In this document: positions 32,395 to 35,655 of the stretch, piece by piece
Numbering within the stretch: position 1 is the first letter of the stretch
How the letters are laid out: each line of letters starts with the position of its first letter
Assembly (NCBI GenBank): GCA_903828235.1
Contig: CAIKLM010000143.1
Location: 1 to 35,655 of the forward strand
Reading direction: 5' to 3'
DNA: 35,655 nucleotides
From: an uncultured beta proteobacterium
Lineage (GTDB): Bacteria; Pseudomonadota; Gammaproteobacteria; Burkholderiales; Burkholderiaceae_C
The notes under the pieces: generated by a model
Seen by the model: only the letters and a program-made list of their open reading frames with translations
The model's database searches: none
Told to the model about the DNA's origin: nothing
Made by a program: the position numbers and the translations under genes

Positions 32395-34022
32395 CGGAGG
32401 CGGCGCGACTGTGGCGCACGGTGCGCCACCTGCGCCGCGAGCAGCTGATCGGGCGGCTGTGGTTCCGCCTCCACCGGCCGCGGCCCGACACACGGCCAGC
32501 ACCGCCGCTGCGGGCCCGCCCAGGGCGGTGGGCGGAGCCGGCCCACCGGGAGCCCGCGGTGCTGGACGACGGGCGCATGAGCTTCCTCGGCGAAGCCCAC
32601 GCCCTGCCACCGGGCCCGGACGCCTGGGACGACCCGCGCCTCGAACGGCTCTGGCGCTACAACCTGCACTACTTCGACGACCTCAACGCGCTCGACGCCG
32701 GGGCCCGGCGCGCGGCGCACGCCGCGCTGGTGGCGCGCTGGATCGCCGAGAACCCGCCCGGTCACGGCACGGGATGGGAGCCCTACCCGGCCTCGCTGCG
32801 CATCGTCAACTGGATCAAGTGGTTCCTGGGCGGTGCGCCGGCCGAGCCGGCCTGGCTGGACAGCCTGGCCGCGCAGGTGCGGTGGCTGGGTGGGCGCATC
32901 GAGTGGCACCTGCTGGGCAACCACCTGTTCGTCAACGCCAAGGCGCTGGTCATGGCCGGCCTGTTCTTCGACGGACCGGAGGCCGCGGGCTGGCGCGAGC
33001 GTGGCCTGGCCATCCTGCGCCGCGAGATGCCCGAGCAGTTGCTGTCGGACGGCGGCCAGTTCGAACGCAGCCCCATGTACCACGCGCTGGCGCTCGAGGA
33101 CTTGCTGGACCTGGTGAACGTGGCCGGCACGGTTGCCGGGGGCCAGGCGCTGATCGGCGACATGGAGCCCGACTGCCGCCGGCGGGCCACGGCGGCACTG
33201 CGCTGGTTGCGCTGCATGAGCCACCCCGATGGCACGCTAGCTTCGTTCAACGACAGTGCCGACGGCATCGCGCCGGCCTACGCCGAGCTTGAGCGCTACG
33301 CCGCCGCGCTGGGCGTGCCCATAGCGCCGCGGCCCGGCCCCCTCGAGCACCTCCAGGCAAGCGGCTACGTACGCCAGCAAAGCGGGTGCGCGACGCTTAT
33401 CGCCGATGTCGCACCGCTGGGGCCGGACTACCTGCTGGGCCACGCACACGCCGACTCGCTGTCGTTCGAGCTGTCGCTGGGCGAGCGCCGGCTGCTCGTC
33501 AATGGTGGCACCTCGCGCTACGGGCTCGGCGAGCAGCGCTTGCGCGAACGTGGCACCGCGTCGCACAACACCGTGCAGCTGGCGGGCCTTGACTCGTCGG
33601 AAGTGTGGAGCGGCTTCCGTGTTGGCCGCCGTGCGCGCCCCTTCGATCTGCAGGTGGATGCAGCGTCGATCATCTGCTCGCACGACGGCTACCGCTTCCT
33701 GCCAGGCCAGCCTGTGCACCGCCGGCGCTGGGCACTGCAGCCCGGCCGGCTGGCGGTCGCGGACCGGGTCTCGACCCCTGGCGTCCCTGGCGTGGCGCGC
33801 TTCCGGCTCGCCCCCGGTCTGCGGTTGCAGGCGGAACGCAGTAACGCCTGGCAGGTCAAGGACAGCACGCGCACCGTGGCCTACGTGGAGGTGCTCGCCG
33901 GCCAGGGCCACTTGGCCGCGTCAAGCCATGCGCCGCGATTCGGCACACTGCTGCCAACCGAGACGCTTGACGTGACTCTGCAAGAAGGCCACGCGCACAC
34001 AGTCTGGACCTGGGACGACTGA
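32385..34022 (+). CDS. Heparinase II/III-like polysaccharide lyase family protein
   Basis: A 545-residue protein with an N-terminal helical toroid and C-terminal beta-sheet domain as in heparinase II/III and alginate lyases. Blocks seen: RLWRTVRHLRREQLIGRLWFR style N-terminal region (about 8-28, recorded in part), RYNLHYFDDL (91-100), WEPYPASLRIVNWIKW (131-146), HLLGNHLFVNAKAL (175-188), then GHAHADSLSFEL (352-363) and SHNTVQL (393-399), the His-bearing part of the active-site cleft. No signal peptide is apparent, as usual for the form found in biosynthesis loci. It may cleave or trim a uronic-acid-containing glycan. A GTG at 32385 overlaps the epimerase end by 10 bp. Enzymatic activity is inferred only. 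Confidence 0.85.
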   Translation: MRLAEAARLWRTVRHLRREQLIGRLWFRLHRPRPDTRPAPPLRARPGRWAEPAHREPAVLDDGRMSFLGEAHALPPGPDAWDDPRLERLWRYNLHYFDDLNALDAGARRAAHAALVARWIAENPPGHGTGWEPYPASLRIVNWIKWFLGGAPAEPAWLDSLAAQVRWLGGRIEWHLLGNHLFVNAKALVMAGLFFDGPEAAGWRERGLAILRREMPEQLLSDGGQFERSPMYHALALEDLLDLVNVAGTVAGGQALIGDMEPDCRRRATAALRWLRCMSHPDGTLASFNDSADGIAPAYAELERYAAALGVPIAPRPGPLEHLQASGYVRQQSGCATLIADVAPLGPDYLLGHAHADSLSFELSLGERRLLVNGGTSRYGLGEQRLRERGTASHNTVQLAGLDSSEVWSGFRVGRRARPFDLQVDAASIICSHDGYRFLPGQPVHRRRWALQPGRLAVADRVSTPGVPGVARFRLAPGLRLQAERSNAWQVKDSTRTVAYVEVLAGQGHLAASSHAPRFGTLLPTETLDVTLQEGHAHTVWTWDD

Positions 34023-34026
34023 CCCG

Positions 34027-35262
34027 ATGCACATCCTCTTCCTCACCGACAACTTCCCGCCCGAGGTCAATGCGCCGGCCAGCCGCACACACGAGCACTG
34101 CCGCCAGTGGGTGCGCCAGGGTCACAGCGTCACCGTGATCACCTGCGCGCCCAACTATCCGACCGGCCGCGTCTACGACGGCTGGCGGAACAAGGTCTGG
34201 CAGGTGGGCGAGTTCGACGGCATCCGCGTGATTCGCGTCTGGAGCTACATCACCGCCAACGAAGGCTTTGCGCGGCGCGTGCTCGACTACCTCAGCTACA
34301 TGGTCACGGCCACGCTGGCCAGCCTGTTCGTGCGGCGCGTCGACGTCGTAGTCGCGACCTCGCCGCAGTTCTTCACCGCCGTGGCCGGCTGGCTTGTCGG
34401 CAGCATCAAGCGCGTGCCCTGGGTCTTCGAGCTGCGCGACCTGTGGCCGGAGTCGATCAAGGCCGTGGGCGCGATGAAGGAGTCGTTGGCTATCCGCTTG
34501 CTCGAGCGTCTGGAGCTGTTCCTGTACCGCCGCTCGGCGCGGATCGTGTCGGTGACCGAGTCATTTCGGCGCAAGCTCGGCGAACGTGGCATCGATACCA
34601 GCAAGATCGACGTCATCACCAACGGCGTCGACGTCGCCCGCTTCTCGCCGCGCCCCAAGGACGCGGTGCTTGAATCCGCGCTGGGTCTTCAAGACTGCTT
34701 CGTGGCTGGCTACGTGGGCACGCACGGCATGGCTCACGCGCTAGAGACGCTGCTGGAAGCGGCGCAGCGGCTAGCGGCCGTACCCGAGGGCCGGCACATC
34801 CGCATCGTGCTGCTCGGCGATGGCGCCCGCAAGGCGGCGCTCAAGGCGCAGGCCGCTGAGATGGGGCTTTCCAACGTTGTCTTCATCGACTCGGTGGGCA
34901 AGGACGAAGTCGCGCGCTACTGGTCGCTGCTCGATTTGTCGATCATCCACCTGCGACGCACCGAGCTGTTCACGACGGTGATACCTTCGAAGCTGTTCGA
35001 GTGCATGGGCATGGGTCTGCCCGTGCTCCACGGCGTGAAGGGCGAGTCGGCTGAAATCGTCGAGCGCGATGGTGTCGGTATCCCGTTTGAACCCGAGGAC
35101 TCCAAACAACTGGCTTCGCTTTTGTTGAGCCTCTCCACGGAACCGCAAACGTTGGCTTCAATGCGAACACGCTGCCTCTTGGCCGCAGGTCATTACGATC
35201 GCGAGGCGCTAGCGAAACGTATGCTGCAGATCCTTGAGCGCTTGGCTTCAAGGCCGGCCTGA
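34027..35262 (+). CDS. GT4 family glycosyltransferase (WbuB-like)
   Basis: A 411-residue retaining GT-B glycosyltransferase. The acceptor domain begins MHILFLTDNFPPEVNAPASR and the linker has FELRDLWPESIKAVGAMK, a stretch typical of the WbuB group (amino-deoxy-hexose transferases of O antigens). The donor domain has YVGTHGMAHALETLLEAA and the E-x7-E-type nucleotide-sugar site around FECMGMGLPVLHGVKGESAEIV. The donor may be an N-acetyl amino-deoxy sugar but is not proven. It starts 4 bp after the heparinase-like gene and is the last gene of the plus-strand train. Confidence 0.88.
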   Translation: MHILFLTDNFPPEVNAPASRTHEHCRQWVRQGHSVTVITCAPNYPTGRVYDGWRNKVWQVGEFDGIRVIRVWSYITANEGFARRVLDYLSYMVTATLASLFVRRVDVVVATSPQFFTAVAGWLVGSIKRVPWVFELRDLWPESIKAVGAMKESLAIRLLERLELFLYRRSARIVSVTESFRRKLGERGIDTSKIDVITNGVDVARFSPRPKDAVLESALGLQDCFVAGYVGTHGMAHALETLLEAAQRLAAVPEGRHIRIVLLGDGARKAALKAQAAEMGLSNVVFIDSVGKDEVARYWSLLDLSIIHLRRTELFTTVIPSKLFECMGMGLPVLHGVKGESAEIVERDGVGIPFEPEDSKQLASLLLSLSTEPQTLASMRTRCLLAAGHYDREALAKRMLQILERLASRPA

Positions 35263-35345
35263 CACTCTCGCCCATGCGTGCTGGCAGATTGCGGATAGGC
35301 GAGAAGAACTGAATAGTGATTGGCTGTATCTGTCTTTTCCTGCCA

Positions 35346-35376
35346 AGCGGATCCACCGATTGCCAAACGATCCGCT
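35346..35376. repeat. 8-bp inverted repeat between convergent genes
   Basis: AGCGGATC and GATCCGCT flank a 15-nt loop in the 134-bp gap between the GT4 gene and the convergent dehydrogenase. It could be a weak bidirectional terminator, but no T-run follows on the plus strand. The rest of the gap is comparatively A/T-rich and shows nothing else. Confidence 0.35.
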
Positions 35377-35396
35377 AGCGTCTCAGACTTCAACGC

Positions 35397-35655
35397 TCAG
35401 AGCCTCCATACTCTGAAGCCTGCCTCCTGCAGCACCTGCTCGTCAAAGATGGCCTTCACGTCGATGAAGGCGCCGCCCTTCACGAGCTTCTTGCCGATGT
35501 CCTCGGGCGTGAGGGCCGTGAACTCGCGGTGCGCCACCGCGGCCACGATGGCGTCGGCCCGCGGCAGCTCGGCCCAGGGCGTCAGCGGCACGCCGTACTC
35601 GTGCTGCGCCTCTTCGCTGGTGGCCTGCGGGTCGGTCACGTGCACCTCCACGCCG
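35397..35655 (-). CDS. Nucleotide-sugar dehydrogenase, C-terminal part (runs off window)
   Basis: The last 86 or so codons of a UDP-sugar 6-dehydrogenase of the TviB/WbpA/WbpO kind, which oxidises UDP-GlcNAc or UDP-GalNAc to the uronic acid. Visible are the C-terminal domain strand VEVHVTDPQA, the loop ADAIVAAVAHREF, and the end GGAFIDVKAIFDEQVLQEAGFRVWRL (written here in part: DVKAIFDEQVLQ, then GFRVWRL), which is the family's closing signature. The frame continues past 35655, so the start and the NAD and catalytic parts are outside. It is convergent with the main gene train. An amino-uronic acid product would suit the acetamidino trio and the lyase-like gene. Confidence 0.82.
   Translation of the reverse strand, partial: GVEVHVTDPQATSEEAQHEYGVPLTPWAELPRADAIVAAVAHREFTALTPEDIGKKLVKGGAFIDVKAIFDEQVLQEAGFRVWRL

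Noticed and set aside
1..35655. CRISPR arrays, rRNA or tRNA genes, insertion sequences
   Set aside because: No regular spaced repeats, no transposase motifs with terminal repeats and no rRNA- or tRNA-like segments were found by reading through both strands.

Overview
The window is high-GC, densely coded bacterial chromosome. The order fabF–acpP–fabG–fabD–fabH–plsX–rpmF–yceD, with rpoE/rseA behind fabF, a PEP-CTERM/PrsT pair, and protein signatures throughout point to a betaproteobacterium of the order Burkholderiales, probably near Rubrivivax, Leptothrix or Methylibium. This placement is inferred from gene order and protein character; no rRNA gene is present.

Region 1 (1-7733, all minus strand) is a housekeeping block. 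Transcription runs yceD, rpmF, plsX, fabH, fabD, fabG, acpP, fabF, a small YgfX-like membrane protein, rpoE and rseA (rseA runs off the left edge). It couples phospholipid and fatty-acid synthesis to the sigma-E envelope stress regulator. Region 2 (7840-10707) holds a maf/yceF nucleotide pyrophosphatase overlapped by a tetrapyrrole-methylase-fold methyltransferase on the plus strand, facing a convergent RhlE-type DEAD-box helicase. Region 3 (10708-14804) is a PEP-CTERM island: the TPR lipoprotein PrsT, then one secreted PEP-CTERM protein. The latter has a near-consensus sigma-54 promoter, a possible upstream activator site and a strong terminator. No exosortase or PrsK/PrsR gene lies in the window.

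Region 4 (14870-35655) is a Wzx/Wzy-type exopolysaccharide locus. A WecA/MraY-family initiating transferase (minus strand) is divergent from an SLBB export protein. Then come a 413-bp gap with no recognised gene, a Wzz-type chain-length protein without a kinase domain, and a tightly packed gene train: DegT aminotransferase, hexapeptide acetyltransferase, Wzx, Wzy, two GT2 glycosyltransferases, the WbpG/HisH2/HisF2 acetamidino-sugar trio, a two-domain oxidoreductase, a SAM methyltransferase, a UDP-GlcNAc 2-epimerase, a heparinase II/III-like protein and a GT4 glycosyltransferase. The tail of a convergent nucleotide-sugar dehydrogenase ends the window.

Together Region 4 suggests a surface polymer with an N-acylated 4-amino-deoxy sugar, an acetamidino-bearing amino sugar and probably an amino-uronic acid, built on undecaprenyl phosphate, flipped and polymerised by Wzx/Wzy and exported through an SLBB channel. 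The heparinase-like enzyme would trim or modify it. The nearby PEP-CTERM genes fit the known association of PEP-CTERM/exosortase systems with exopolysaccharide loci. The most noteworthy points are the sigma-54 promoter of the PEP-CTERM gene, a HisF2 that has lost one catalytic aspartate of true HisF, and the unexplained 18008-18420 gap.
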